Origin: Candidatus Anammoximicrobium sp.
Lineage (GTDB): Bacteria; Planctomycetota; Planctomycetia; Pirellulales; Pirellulaceae
Reading direction: 5' to 3'
Length of the DNA: 64,000 nt
Assembly: GCA_012515235.1 (NCBI GenBank)
Contig: JAAYYU010000311.1
Span: 1 to 64,000 of the forward strand
Both the position numbers and the translations under genes were made by a program. The notes beneath the pieces are model-generated. The model was not told the DNA's origin and did not search any database. It saw only the letters and a program-made list of their open reading frames with translations. This document shows, piece after piece, positions 9,803 to 19,357 of the stretch (the stretch's first letter is position 1; each line of letters starts with the position of its first letter).

Positions 9803-10230
9803 CCTCGAAGTGGACCTGTAAGCCGGGTTCTGTCCCTCGACAAGCGAGGGGACGGTCATTTCTCTAGGACGCCGATTGCTCGACGCCTCCAGCAGCCTAC
9901 CCGGAAGTCGATAGCGAGCCGGACCGGCTCCCGTTCGCCGCAGCGAACTGCTCCCTGTTTGGCCTTGCTCCGGGTGGGGTTTACCGAGCCAGCCGAGTCA
10001 CCTCGGCTGCTGGTGCGCTCTTACCGCACCTTTTCACCCTTACCTGATCCGCTCCCAGGCGTGAAACGCCCGCGCGCGGCCATCGGCGGTATGTTTTCTG
10101 TGGCACTTTCCCTGGCCTCGCGGCCGGTCGGCGTTACCGACCACCCTGTCCTGCGGAGCCCGGACTTTCCTCCCGCCACAGGCCGCCCAAGGGCGACCGC
10201 GGCCGGCGGCCGTCCGGTCCACTTCGAGAC
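9803..10230 (-). ncRNA. rnpB: RNase P RNA (bacterial class A)
   Basis: Read on the minus strand, the region contains the conserved core GAGGAAAGTCCGGGCTCC near the 5' end, then ACAGGGTG, and near the 3' end ACCCGGCTTACAGG. The two termini form a perfect 13-bp P1 helix: 10217-10229 pairs with 9804-9816 (CTCGAAGTGGACC with its complement). Length about 430 nt, normal to slightly long for class A. This is the catalytic RNA that cleaves 5' leaders from pre-tRNAs. Ends are set by P1 pairing and may be off by a few bases. No coding frame here is believable. Confidence 0.93.
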
Positions 10231-10404
10231 GTTCTACGGGAATTCCGTCCTCATGTTGTACCGCATTCCTGTTGCTGGGGGAAACGGGGGCGCCGAAGTG
10301 CGACACGACGATGCCGTCAGCGCCGCCCGCGCCACACGGCCTGCTCGCGGCCCCGTTCGGTAGCAGCGGGCGTCGAAATAACTTGGCGATTTCGTCCACC
10401 GTCT

Positions 10405-10500
10405 GGGGTCAGGCTTACAGATTTCAATTTTCGCGGGGCAGTCGCTTGCCAAGTGGGAAGTCCTGGGACCGCGAAAATTGAAATCTGTAAGCCTGACCCC
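10405..10500. repeat. Perfect 32-bp inverted repeat with 32-nt loop (REP/MITE-like)
   Basis: The left arm 10405-10436 begins GGGGTCAGGCTTACAG; the right arm 10469-10500 is its exact reverse complement. The loop is 32 nt. It could fold into a very stable hairpin or cruciform and could end transcription of the flanking minus-strand gene before rnpB. The arms resemble those of the palindrome at 29559-29646, sharing a GTCAGGC start and a TTCAAT core. This suggests one dispersed element family, perhaps mobilised by a REP-associated Y1 transposase; that last point is inference. Confidence 0.85.
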
Positions 10501-10543
10501 TTACTCCGCGGAAACTCGCGGCTCCTTGGCCTCTCCAGGGCGG

Positions 10544-11968
10544 CTACGGCATCTGGACATCGAAACAGTACAGGTTCTTATCGTAGCGCAGGTACAGCCG
10601 GCCGCCGATGACCACGGGGTGCGCCCAACTGGGGCCTTCGCCAACCACTCTGACCCGGCCCTTGATCTCCAAGCCGTCGGGCGAGCAGGTCGCCAGGGCC
10701 GCTTCGCCGTTCTTTTCGCCGAACAGATACAGCATTCCGTCGGCCCAACACACAGAGCCTTTGCCGACCGCCCGTTCCGACCATTTTGTTTCGCCGGTCT
10801 TCAAATCCAGGCATTTCCACGCATTGCCGTCGTTGCCGTAGATGCAGCCGTTGTCGATGATGTATCCGCCGTGATGGCAATCCATGTCGCGCGTCGTGTA
10901 GGCTTCGCTCGCCCCGCCGCGATTGTCCAACTTCATACAAAGGCCGCCCTTGCCGTAGCCGTTGGCCCAAAACACGTAGCCGTCGCTGTAGACCGGCGTG
11001 GGGCAGTTGGCGGTGTTGCCGGCCGCGAAGCCGTTCTTCCAGAGGACTTCGCCGCTGCCGGCCCGCACGCTGACGAGCCCCTGGTTCGTGCCAGTAACGA
11101 TCTGCCGGATTCCGCCGTGGGTCACCGCCAGGCACGAACCGTACTCGGGTCCGGCCGAATAGTCGCGGCTGGTCCAGGCCGGTTCTCCGGTCTGCTTGTT
11201 CAAGGCCACGATGCACCGCGGGCCGCCCGGTTTGAAGATGGCCCACTCGCCGGAGACCAGCACCGATTCGGCATAGCCCCAGCCGCCGCACTTGCCGCCA
11301 AACTCCTTCGCGTCCTTGTTCCAGCGAGGCTCGCCGCTGCGGGCATCGAAGCAGCCCAAGCGGCCGTTTCCGGACAGCAGGTACAGATTCGGGCCGTCGA
11401 TCGTCGGGGTGGCCCTCGCGCCGGAGTAGCCGCCGTGGTCGCACTTGTCGCCGTTGTCGACCTTCCACTTGAGCTGACCGTCGAGATCGAAAGCGAACAG
11501 CATCAGCTTGTCGTCGACGTCGCCGGTGACGTACACGGTGCCGCCGGCCACGGCGACGCCCGACCAGCCTTTGCCGACGTCCGTCACTTTCCAGAGCAGC
11601 TTGGGACCGCCCTCGGGCCATTCCTTCAGCAGTCCCTGGTCGGGCGATCTGCCGTCCCGGTTCGGACCGCGGAAGGTGAGCCATTCCGCGGACGGCGCCG
11701 TCGCACCCTGCGCCGGAGCCGCCGTCTGCCGGGCGACCCATTGTTGATCCGCAGCGCTCAGCCGCTCCAGGGGCACGCCGACGGTGGAGCCGTCCATCTT
11801 CTTTAGCCACACGCGGCCGTCTCGGAGTTCCACCCACGCCGCCCGCACACGGTACTGGCCCGTGGAGTCGGTCCAGGTCCGCAATTCGCTGTCCGCCGCT
11901 TGGGCATCAGGCAACAGGACAAGAGCCACAAGCAACGTCACCGCGGACACGATCAACTTGCGCCACAT
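10544..11968 (-). CDS. Secreted SHD1-domain PQQ-like beta-propeller protein
   Basis: 474 residues. The chosen ATG follows AAAGGA, and the N-terminus MWRKLIVSAVTLLVALVLLP is a clean signal peptide ending AQAA. Residues about 27-78 (RTWTDSTGQYRVRAAWVEL, VPLERLSAADQQWV) match the SLA1 homology domain 1, a beta-barrel common in planctomycete secreted proteins. The rest is a beta-propeller opening AEWLTFRGPNRDGRS, with blades such as AGGTVYVTGDVDDKLMLFAF and LYLLSGNGRLGCFDARSG. Probably periplasmic or surface-bound; no enzymatic motif seen. The palindrome 43 bp beyond the stop may act as its terminator. Confidence 0.82.
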   Translation of the reverse strand: MWRKLIVSAVTLLVALVLLPDAQAADSELRTWTDSTGQYRVRAAWVELRDGRVWLKKMDGSTVGVPLERLSAADQQWVARQTAAPAQGATAPSAEWLTFRGPNRDGRSPDQGLLKEWPEGGPKLLWKVTDVGKGWSGVAVAGGTVYVTGDVDDKLMLFAFDLDGQLKWKVDNGDKCDHGGYSGARATPTIDGPNLYLLSGNGRLGCFDARSGEPRWNKDAKEFGGKCGGWGYAESVLVSGEWAIFKPGGPRCIVALNKQTGEPAWTSRDYSAGPEYGSCLAVTHGGIRQIVTGTNQGLVSVRAGSGEVLWKNGFAAGNTANCPTPVYSDGYVFWANGYGKGGLCMKLDNRGGASEAYTTRDMDCHHGGYIIDNGCIYGNDGNAWKCLDLKTGETKWSERAVGKGSVCWADGMLYLFGEKNGEAALATCSPDGLEIKGRVRVVGEGPSWAHPVVIGGRLYLRYDKNLYCFDVQMP

Positions 11969-12546
11969 GCATTGGTCCTTTCTGTGTTCTTGATGCCGAC
12001 TCGGCCGCCGCAACCAATGTAGCAAAGTTTCTGAGAGCGGAACGCAACTCGCGGCAGGATTCAGTCAGCCCGGTTTCGAAAATGCGTCCCCCACACCCGT
12101 CCGGCAGCACAGGGTTTTGGGGATTCTCCGTTTTGCGCAAGGGGTTGGCGGCAAGCCGTCGAGGCGTCTGGAAGTATCATAGCGGCCCGCCGGGACAGTC
12201 GGCGAGAGTTTTCCGCTCTTCAGGTGCCGAAACTCGTGGGAAAGATTTCCAGGCGGCCGGATTGCCCTGTTGGCGGCGACCGTTTTCCCGCGTTTTCCCA
12301 TTCGACCGGGTGGACGCTGATGCAAGATCGCGATCAGCCGCCCGTCTGAAACCTCGCTCCAATTCTTGACGGCCTGATGCGACCGCGTTAGCTTGGCTGC
12401 CGTAACCGACTGTTGACCAAGAGGAGACTGGCTCCAAGCTGCCTTGGAGGAGCCCCCGGAAAACAGCCGCCGCAAGACGCGCGGGATCTTTTTTCAACAA
12501 GCTGCGAGCTTTCAGCTGAAACAACGCTTTGCAAGGAGCCTGAACG
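11969..12546. other. Intergenic between divergent genes, no gene seen
   Basis: A 578-base spacer between oppositely transcribed genes, so it must hold promoters for both, but no convincing -35/-10 pair stands out. No open frame has family character or a good ribosome-binding site. The last bases contain AAGGAG for the downstream gene. Confidence 0.5.
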
Positions 12547-13404
12547 ATGACGCGGACACGACGAGAATTTCTGCAGAACAGTGCGGCGGCGCTGGCTGGA
12601 TCGTGCCTGGCCACCCAGGGGTTGTCGGCGGCCGCCGCAGCTGGCGAAGCGGGGACCAGCAAGTGCCTGGACTACGCCCGCTCGTTCATCTGCGGAACCG
12701 CTTCGTTCAACCAGGTGCGGTTCTGGGTGGAAAGCCGCACGACGGTGTACGACGACCAGGCGGGCACGGCGACCGACTACTACCAGTGTGCGTCCTGCAA
12801 GAGCGAGAACACGTTCGGCGAAAAGGATCTGTTTCTGGCCGACAACTACGATTTTCTGCCGATTCTCGGCGGCGGCCACTGGCTTGTTTTCCGCCGCCGG
12901 GCACGGATCAGCCTCAACTACCGCACCGTCTGCACAACGGAAAAACTGTGGGGCGAACCGCGGTTGTTGCTCCACGACGCGGAACAAGTCCAGATCCTGG
13001 ATTCGTTCGAGCAGATTCGCGACGCGACCGCCGCCGGACTGCCGCTGGTCACCCAGACCGAGATTCGCAACGAACAGACAGGGTTGCGGGCGATCATCGA
13101 GTGTCCCACGAAGACGATGAACGTCAGCCTGGACAAGGGTCTGTACCAGGTCGACACGGGCCCCATCGCTTATCCCGATTTGAGCAAGCGGTTCGATCCG
13201 CAAATCGACTGTCTGAGCGTGGCCTTCGTGGCCTTCAACGCCCCGCATTTTGCCGACTTGATCGTCGAGCAACCGACCGCGTTGGTGGAGGACGGCCAAA
13301 CCAAGGGCATGTTCTACCATTTTTCCGCGCCCTTCAGCCTGCCGGCAAAGAACACGGTGTTGGCGCTGGGGGCGTTGAGCGACGCGTCCTCCGTCCGAGC
13401 GTGA
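12547..13404 (+). CDS. Tat-exported protein of unknown function
   Basis: 285 residues; the ATG lies behind GCAAGGAGCC. The N-terminus MTRTRREFLQNSAAALAGS is a twin-arginine signal with cleavage expected near the Ala run at 27-33. The mature chain is beta-rich, with paired cysteines in YQCASCKSEN (CxxC) and further Cys in the first third, so metal or disulfide chemistry is possible. I do not recognise a family. It is transcribed alone, convergent with the DegT-like gene. Confidence 0.75.
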   Translation: MTRTRREFLQNSAAALAGSCLATQGLSAAAAAGEAGTSKCLDYARSFICGTASFNQVRFWVESRTTVYDDQAGTATDYYQCASCKSENTFGEKDLFLADNYDFLPILGGGHWLVFRRRARISLNYRTVCTTEKLWGEPRLLLHDAEQVQILDSFEQIRDATAAGLPLVTQTEIRNEQTGLRAIIECPTKTMNVSLDKGLYQVDTGPIAYPDLSKRFDPQIDCLSVAFVAFNAPHFADLIVEQPTALVEDGQTKGMFYHFSAPFSLPAKNTVLALGALSDASSVRA

Positions 13405-13646
13405 AGGCGGACCAGTCGCACCGCACTTGCGGCGCAATTCGGACGGAGTCAGCCACAGACAAGACCCAACCCAAACGCAACCTGCCGTGAGACGGCTGCC
13501 GAGCTACGGGGAGAAAGGCGGGGCGTCCAGCCTTCGGCAGGCGGTTTTCAAGTTCGAGCCCGCCATGCCGTTGGTGGATCTGGCCGAGAGGTTTTCGCCG
13601 CGTTCCCGCAGACTTTCCGGCATCACGCTGCCGAAAGCCTTCCGCC

Positions 13647-14981
13647 TCAGCTTTTGCCCAGCGAGGCGCGATGCGCCCACACTTTCTCAAACGCGGCGAC
13701 GTACTGATCGATCAGTTCCGGCACCGGCTTGGTGAAGCGGGGCAGGGAAATGCCCGTGCGGAGGGCTTCGTCCAGGCCCGGCAGTTGCTCCGGGATCACC
13801 GGCGGGTGGTGCCACCACTCCGGTTCGTTGAAAACCGCATCGCGGTGACTGACCGAGTAGTTCAGGTTGCCGACCGCTACGCCTTCGGCCTTCAGGGCTC
13901 TGACCGCGGCTTCGCGCGACATGCCCGCCTTGGCCGGATCGATGAACAGCGGGTTCCACCGCCAGTAGACTCGCTTGACGCCCGGTCCCGGCGCCTGTTC
14001 GGAGATGCCGGGCAGTTGACACAGGCGGCTGTTGAGCGAGTGGTTTTGCTCGCGTTCCAGTTCGGTCTGCTGGTCCAGGACTTTCAATTGACAGCGGGCC
14101 AAGGCGGCGCCCATCGGATGAATCCGCAGCTTCAGTCCCAATCCGGTGGCGCTGTACTTCCGGTACTTGCTGTCGCGGGGAAACTGTCCCGGACACTCGT
14201 AGTGTCCAAAGCTGGCCGCCCGTTCGTAATACTCCCGGTTCTCATAGTGTCCCATGCCGCCTTCGATGGCCGGCAACACCTTGCTGCCCTGGCAGCTGAA
14301 GGCGCCGATCTGGCCCCAGTTGCCGATGAACTTGCCGTTGATCGAAGCGTTATGGGCGTGGGCGCAGTCTTCCAGGACCAACAAGCCCTTCTCTTTGGCG
14401 AAATCGCAGATTGCCTCCATGTCGCACGGCAGACCGAACAGATGGACCACTTCGATGGCCCGCGTGTTCTTCGTCAGCCGCTTCTTGGCGTCCTCCAAGT
14501 CGAAATTCAGCGTCCGCGGATGGTTGTCGACGAACACCGGCACCAGACCGAAGAAACGCATCGGCAGGATGCCGAACCAGGGGTCCAGGCTGGGGACCAG
14601 GATCTCGCTGCCGGGCGGCAGGTTCAAGGCGAACAGGGCCGAGGTCAGGGCGCTGGTGCCGTTGATGTGCGACTTGCAGTACGGCGGCTTGAAGTGCTCC
14701 TGCCACGCCTTTTCCAGGGCCTGGATCTCGCCGTAGCCGGGACTGCTGACGACCGCATCGACCGCTTTCCGTTCCGCATCGCCGAACAGGGGCCACGCCG
14801 TGCTGCCGCTGGCCGACGCGGTCACGGCCTTGCGGCCGCCGTTCAGGGCCAGCGTTTCCACCGCGGCTGCCTTGGCGATTCCCGGACCTCCCAGACACAT
14901 CCCGGCCGCGATGGCCCCGCCGGATGCGATGAACTTGCGGCGCGAATTCCGCGTCGTCCCCTTGTTGGTCTTGTCTGGCAT
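13647..14981 (-). CDS. Tat-exported DegT/DnrJ/EryC1/StrS-family PLP aminotransferase homologue
   Basis: 444 residues from an ATG preceded by GGTGAGGAAT. The twin-arginine signal is near consensus (NSRRKFIASGGAIAAG). The catalytic domain begins near residue 45: the substrate/PLP loop is HINGTSALTSAL, the cofactor-contacting Asp is in LEDCAHAHNA (D205), and the Schiff-base lysine is K234 in GAFSCQGSKVLPAIEGG. These are the DegT sugar-aminotransferase landmarks, so the enzyme appears intact. Export of a PLP enzyme is unusual and fits Tat, which carries cofactor-loaded folded proteins. Substrate unknown; nucleotide-sugar chemistry outside the cytoplasm seems unlikely, so the role may be divergent. 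Confidence 0.85.
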   Translation of the reverse strand: MPDKTNKGTTRNSRRKFIASGGAIAAGMCLGGPGIAKAAAVETLALNGGRKAVTASASGSTAWPLFGDAERKAVDAVVSSPGYGEIQALEKAWQEHFKPPYCKSHINGTSALTSALFALNLPPGSEILVPSLDPWFGILPMRFFGLVPVFVDNHPRTLNFDLEDAKKRLTKNTRAIEVVHLFGLPCDMEAICDFAKEKGLLVLEDCAHAHNASINGKFIGNWGQIGAFSCQGSKVLPAIEGGMGHYENREYYERAASFGHYECPGQFPRDSKYRKYSATGLGLKLRIHPMGAALARCQLKVLDQQTELEREQNHSLNSRLCQLPGISEQAPGPGVKRVYWRWNPLFIDPAKAGMSREAAVRALKAEGVAVGNLNYSVSHRDAVFNEPEWWHHPPVIPEQLPGLDEALRTGISLPRFTKPVPELIDQYVAAFEKVWAHRASLGKS

Positions 14982-15151
14982 GATTCCTCACCTCGTGAAA
15001 AAAGGGTGCCTGCGAAACAGGGGCTGCCGGAGCCCGAGTGTAGCACACCGTTGCGTTGCCCGCCAAGCAGGAGTAGGTTGGAGGGCGAGAGAACTTGTCT
15101 GAGACGATGCCGGCGACGTTTTCACGGTGCCCCTCACAGAAGGAGTCTGCG

Positions 15152-16414
15152 ATGGTCGACAAGGGTTCCCTTTTCGAGCGTGCCAAGGTTCTTTTTCTGA
15201 CTTATGCCGGGCCGTTGGGGTTGGAGCAGAAGTACCCCGGCCAGGCGCTTACTACGCGGCTGACGACGCCCGACAAGTCGATCAAGTACCGGATCTCGCT
15301 AGGACGGGACGACGGCTCGGTGCAAGTCTTTCCCGCCTACCGCGTGCAGTTCAACGACGACCTCGGGCCGTACAAGGGCGGCCTGCGGTTTCATCCGCAG
15401 GTCACGCTGGACGAAGTCACGGCCCTCGCGTTCTGGATGTACCTCAAGACCGCGGTCGTCAACCTTCCTTTCGGCGGCGCCAAGGGCGGGATCGCCGTAG
15501 ACTACCAATCGCTGTCCATGCCGGAGAAAGAACGGCTGACCAAGAAATTCGCCCTGATGCTGACCAACGACATCGGCGCCGACACCGACATTCCCGCGCC
15601 CGACGTGAACACCGGTGCCCGCGAAATGGGCTGGATGCTCCACGCCTGGCGCATGTCCAGCGGGCACTACGACCGGGGCATGATCACGGGCAAGCCGGTG
15701 GACATGGGCGGCAGCCTGGGCCGCGCGGAGGCCACAGGGCGCGGCGTGGTCATCGTGCTCCTGGAGGCGGCCCGCGACCTGGGCCTTGCCCCCGAGGAAG
15801 CCACTGCGGCCGTCCAAGGCTTTGGCAACGTGGGCCGCCACGCGGCGCTCGAACTCGGCCGGCAAGGCACGAAGGTCGTCGCGGTGAGCGACGTCAGCGG
15901 CGGGGTGATGAACGAGGCGGGACTGGACCTGGAGGCGTTGAGCGCCCACGTGGCGCGCACGGGCCTGGTTCAGGGGTTTCCCGGCGGCCGGAGCGTCGGG
16001 CACCTCGACGTGCTGACTGCGAAATGCGATTTTCTGATCCCCGCGGCGCTGGAGGACGCGATCACGGCCGCCGTCAGCCGGGACATCCAAGCCCGGATCA
16101 TCTGCGAAGGCGCCAACGGCCCGACGACCCAGGAGGCCGCCGAGATCCTCAACCGGCGCGGCGTCCAGGTCGTCCCCGACGTGCTGGCCAACGCCGGCGG
16201 CGTCACCGTGAGCTATTTTGAGTGGGTCCAGAACCGCCAGGAGTTCTACTGGCCGATCGGCAAGGTGCTGGACCGCCTGAGCACCAAGATGGTCGACGCC
16301 TACCGCCAAATCGCCGAGCGTGCCAAGGAGGCCCGCTGCTCGCTGCGGCAATCGGCCTATGAGATCGCCATCGAGCGGATCGTGCAGATCACGATGGAAC
16401 GAGGCGTACACTAG
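15152..16414 (+). CDS. gdhA: Glutamate dehydrogenase (Glu/Leu/Phe/Val family)
   Basis: Interconverts glutamate and 2-oxoglutarate plus ammonia. The 420-residue length is that of the hexameric short form. Landmarks: the substrate-binding lysine region LGPYKGGLRFHPQVT (K75), the catalytic loop PFGGAKGGI (K111), and the Rossmann nucleotide motif VQGFGNVGRHAA near 228. The ATG at 15152 is preceded by AGAAGGAG at 15139-15146; upstream in-frame TTG codons lack this. Coenzyme preference cannot be decided by eye. It stands alone, convergent with the next gene 43 bp away. Confidence 0.95.
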   Translation: MVDKGSLFERAKVLFLTYAGPLGLEQKYPGQALTTRLTTPDKSIKYRISLGRDDGSVQVFPAYRVQFNDDLGPYKGGLRFHPQVTLDEVTALAFWMYLKTAVVNLPFGGAKGGIAVDYQSLSMPEKERLTKKFALMLTNDIGADTDIPAPDVNTGAREMGWMLHAWRMSSGHYDRGMITGKPVDMGGSLGRAEATGRGVVIVLLEAARDLGLAPEEATAAVQGFGNVGRHAALELGRQGTKVVAVSDVSGGVMNEAGLDLEALSAHVARTGLVQGFPGGRSVGHLDVLTAKCDFLIPAALEDAITAAVSRDIQARIICEGANGPTTQEAAEILNRRGVQVVPDVLANAGGVTVSYFEWVQNRQEFYWPIGKVLDRLSTKMVDAYRQIAERAKEARCSLRQSAYEIAIERIVQITMERGVH

Positions 16415-16457
16415 GCGTGCCCCAGGGCGCGGCAGGCTAGCGCACGCGTTCCGCAAC

Positions 16458-18833
16458 TTATCCGGGCGCCCTCGGCTTCGCTTGGCCAGCCGGTTTTGCG
16501 GGCGGAGCCGAGGTGCGGAACACCGAGAGGCGGTTGGCGGCGGCGATCAGCAGCGTGTCGCGGGCGATCAGCAGGTTTCCCCCGGTCAGCCCCAGCGGCG
16601 CCAGTTCGATGGGCTGCCGCAACTGCCGGGGGCCCTGCTGGTCGAAGACGTAGATGCGGTCGCGCGTCGGCCAGTAGATTTGGCCGCCGGCCAGGACGCC
16701 GCGGCCGTACCCGCGCAGCGCCTGGTCCACGGCGGCGGGAAAGCGGGCGCTGATTCTGCCGGTTTCCACGTCGATCCAGTGCAAACGCTTGCCGGTGGCG
16801 ATCAAATGCCCGCCGCCTACGCCCAGCAGATGCCGGACGTCGTCCGCCGCCGGAAGCGTGGTCTCCCAGATCAGCAGTCCGGTTGCGGCGTCCAGTGCGA
16901 AGACGCGGTCGGAGTCTGCCGGGGCGGCCAGCACCAAACCCTGGTGGATCAGACAGGGGGTGGGATCGCCGGCTCGCAGCGCCGACGAACTGTCCGGGGC
17001 CGCGTCCGGGGTCACTTGCGGATAGCGGGTGACCCATTGCACCCGGCCATCGCGGGCGCGCACGGCGGCCACGACACCCAGGTTGGTGCTGTGATACAGG
17101 ATGCCTTCGTGCAACGACAGCAAGTTATGGGTATACTCCGCAGACGGGGCTTGGCCAAAGCTCTCGGCGGCGGCAAGGAATCGCTGCCAGACGAGTTCAC
17201 CGCGTTTCGCGTCGAAGGCCGCTACGTCCGTCTGCGTGCGGACGCTGTCCCGTTGGCGCAGGGCGACGTACAATCGGCCGTCGGCGGCCAGAGGCACGCC
17301 TTCGACGGCCCAACCGTCTCCCCACGGAGCCCGGTTCAGGTGAATCTCGAACAGCCGTTTCTTCTCGGCCTGCAGATCCAACGCGGCCAGGTAGCCGAGC
17401 GGCGGTGCGTCGCGGCGGTCGGACCTGGGGGCCGCGGTCGCTTGCGGGCCCAGCTTGACGTACAGCCTCTGGCCGTCGGCGGTCAGCGTGTAGTGGGGAG
17501 GCCCCCCGCGGCCACCGGACGCGTTTCGCTGTCCGTTCGAGCCTTGTGCCGCCACCACCTCCGGCGGCAAGGCCGTGTCCAGCCAGAGCGGACGGCCGGT
17601 TTCGAGGTCGTAGCCATGCACGTCGTCGATGGTGTCGCCTGTGACAATCAGGACGGACGACGCCGATACCAGCGGATGGTAGCACAGAGATTCTTCGGCG
17701 GTCCCCGCGGAGGACGGCAGGCCAGTCGCCGGTGCACCGCCGGCCTGGCGGCAGGGGAGCGGCACGGACCAGACCGGCTGCAACGCCACATCGACGCCGT
17801 CGCTCGCCGCTTGACCGCGCGTGGCGTTGCCGCCAAAGGTCAGCCAATCGGAGGGTGCGGGCGGCGTAGGCCACGTGCGGCTGGCTGCCAGAAGCTCGGT
17901 GAGCAGTTCGACGTACCGCCCTGACTTGCCGCCCCACGTGCCTTCCGCTGCCTGGTTCAGTTGACGAAGCAAGGCCCATTCCCGCTGCGCCCGCCGAGTT
18001 GAACCTTCGAGAATCGAGACTAACGCCAGCCGCGCCCGCACGTCGTCAAGCTCCAACTCGGTGTCGGGGTAGGCCAACCACGACGGTTGACCGACGGGTG
18101 CGGTCAGCAGCGGCCGCAGTTCGTCCCAATGGGCAACGAGATCCTCCTCACGGAACGACAGCCCCAGCGGACTTCCCGAAACGCCGCGCAGCCACGGGCT
18201 GGACGCCGGAGGCGTCCGCAGACGCGGGCTCAGACGCTCCCAGGCATACCTCGCCTGCGTGAAGTGGCCTTGCTCCAGTTCGAGTTCGCCCAGTCGCAGC
18301 AGGGCGTCGTCGCCGCTGCGGCTGACCAGAAAACGCTCGACGACCTGTCCCAGTCGCACGAAATCGCGTTCGGCGAGAGCCTGTTTCAGCCAAGCCTCGG
18401 CCAACGGATCAACGCGTCGGCGGTAGACTTCCAACGCCTGGGGGGCCACGTCGGCCAGGCAGGCCAGCCGCCACTGGCAGTACTCGCGGAGCGGTACAAA
18501 GCGGACGTATTCGCCGCCGGCGCCCGACCCCGCACCCGGCAACGCGATCAGCCGCTCGCCGCCAGCGTCCATCAAATTGCACAACGCCTCCACGGCCTCG
18601 CCTGCCTGGCCGTCCGCCAGATACCGTTGGAAACGTTCCAGATGGGCAAGCGCCGCGTTGTCGACTTCGTCCAATTTCACCGCGGCCGGCGCTGTCGGGC
18701 GAGCCGTCGTTGCCAAGTCCTGAGCCGACAGCAGCGGCGGCGTCCCCGGCCACGCCAGGATGGCCAGGGCCAGCCGGCCGAGCCAGGGGCAGAGCAATCG
18801 CAACGGACCAAGCGTTCGGAAAAGCTCGCACAT
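16458..18833 (-). CDS. Secreted TPR-like plus PQQ-like beta-propeller protein
   Basis: 791 residues; the ATG follows GAGGTGG. The signal peptide spans about 1-35 (LALAILAWPGTPPLLSAQ). Residues 45-310 are helical and repetitive (AHLERFQRYLADGQAGEAVE, LRLGELELEQGHFTQARYAW), like TPR units. From about 330 a beta-propeller follows, opening SDWLTFGGNATRGQ, with blades such as VLIVTGDTIDDVHGYDLETG, LVLAAPADSDRVFALD and RLHWIDVETGRI. The TPR-propeller pairing suggests a scaffold in an envelope or protein-quality complex. No catalytic residues identified. Confidence 0.8.
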   Translation of the reverse strand: MCELFRTLGPLRLLCPWLGRLALAILAWPGTPPLLSAQDLATTARPTAPAAVKLDEVDNAALAHLERFQRYLADGQAGEAVEALCNLMDAGGERLIALPGAGSGAGGEYVRFVPLREYCQWRLACLADVAPQALEVYRRRVDPLAEAWLKQALAERDFVRLGQVVERFLVSRSGDDALLRLGELELEQGHFTQARYAWERLSPRLRTPPASSPWLRGVSGSPLGLSFREEDLVAHWDELRPLLTAPVGQPSWLAYPDTELELDDVRARLALVSILEGSTRRAQREWALLRQLNQAAEGTWGGKSGRYVELLTELLAASRTWPTPPAPSDWLTFGGNATRGQAASDGVDVALQPVWSVPLPCRQAGGAPATGLPSSAGTAEESLCYHPLVSASSVLIVTGDTIDDVHGYDLETGRPLWLDTALPPEVVAAQGSNGQRNASGGRGGPPHYTLTADGQRLYVKLGPQATAAPRSDRRDAPPLGYLAALDLQAEKKRLFEIHLNRAPWGDGWAVEGVPLAADGRLYVALRQRDSVRTQTDVAAFDAKRGELVWQRFLAAAESFGQAPSAEYTHNLLSLHEGILYHSTNLGVVAAVRARDGRVQWVTRYPQVTPDAAPDSSSALRAGDPTPCLIHQGLVLAAPADSDRVFALDAATGLLIWETTLPAADDVRHLLGVGGGHLIATGKRLHWIDVETGRISARFPAAVDQALRGYGRGVLAGGQIYWPTRDRIYVFDQQGPRQLRQPIELAPLGLTGGNLLIARDTLLIAAANRLSVFRTSAPPAKPAGQAKPRAPG

Positions 18834-19357
18834 GGGGCTGCCACCTCAAACGTGCTCGTCGGGTGTTTTTGAGTTTTCTGCGGCACCTTCGCCGGACGAT
18901 CAGTATGGCCCGTTCCGTTAATTCTGCAACACATGGCGGCGCCGCGTGCCTCCCGCGGAGCAGGCGGACGGAGGTGTTGCCAGCCGGGCTGGGGCGCGAG
19001 GGGCGACCCCTGCCCCCCGCGGAGCCTATAGGGGTGACGGTCTTGTCGCCGCGGTTCGCGGGCGAGTCTGCATCGGGTTGCGGCCCTTTGCCCCTTTGCC
19101 ATGACGTGGTGGTAGCCGTTGACACGAGGCCGCTGTCACCGTACGATGCAACCTTTTCTGAGGCGGAAAACTCAGTTTACTGTTGGCCGAGGCTTGTTGG
19201 CTGAGACACATCCGACTTGTGTCGGGGCGGGCTCAGAGGGCTTCGTGGTGATGGTAAGTCCTTGTTTCGTACATCTTTACGAGCCTTTGCGGCAGCCCGT
19301 TTGTCCACTGGCCGTTGGTGTGCGAGCCCTTTTTTGTGCTTTTGTTGGATTGAGGCC
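18834..19357. other. Divergent intergenic region and leader upstream of rpmF
   Basis: 524 bases between the divergent TPR/propeller gene and rpmF. The only strong signal is the promoter candidate at 19119-19147, which would give rpmF a leader of about 200 nt. That leader is long enough for a cis-regulatory structure, but no known riboswitch consensus was recognised. No gene seen. Confidence 0.5.
19119..19147 (+). promoter_or_regulatory. Candidate sigma-70-type promoter for the rpmF-fab cluster
   Basis: A perfect TTGACA -35 box (19119-19124), a 17-base spacer and TACGAT as -10 box (19142-19147). It is the best promoter-like pair in the region, oriented toward rpmF and placing transcription start near 19154. 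Confidence 0.5.

Noticed and set aside
9587..10363. Plus-strand open frame across rnpB
   Set aside because: The region is explained by the RNase P RNA core and its P1 helix.
11969..12546. Possible small minus-strand gene around 12065-12475
   Set aside because: Composition is Arg/Pro-rich without ribosome-binding site or recognisable motif.
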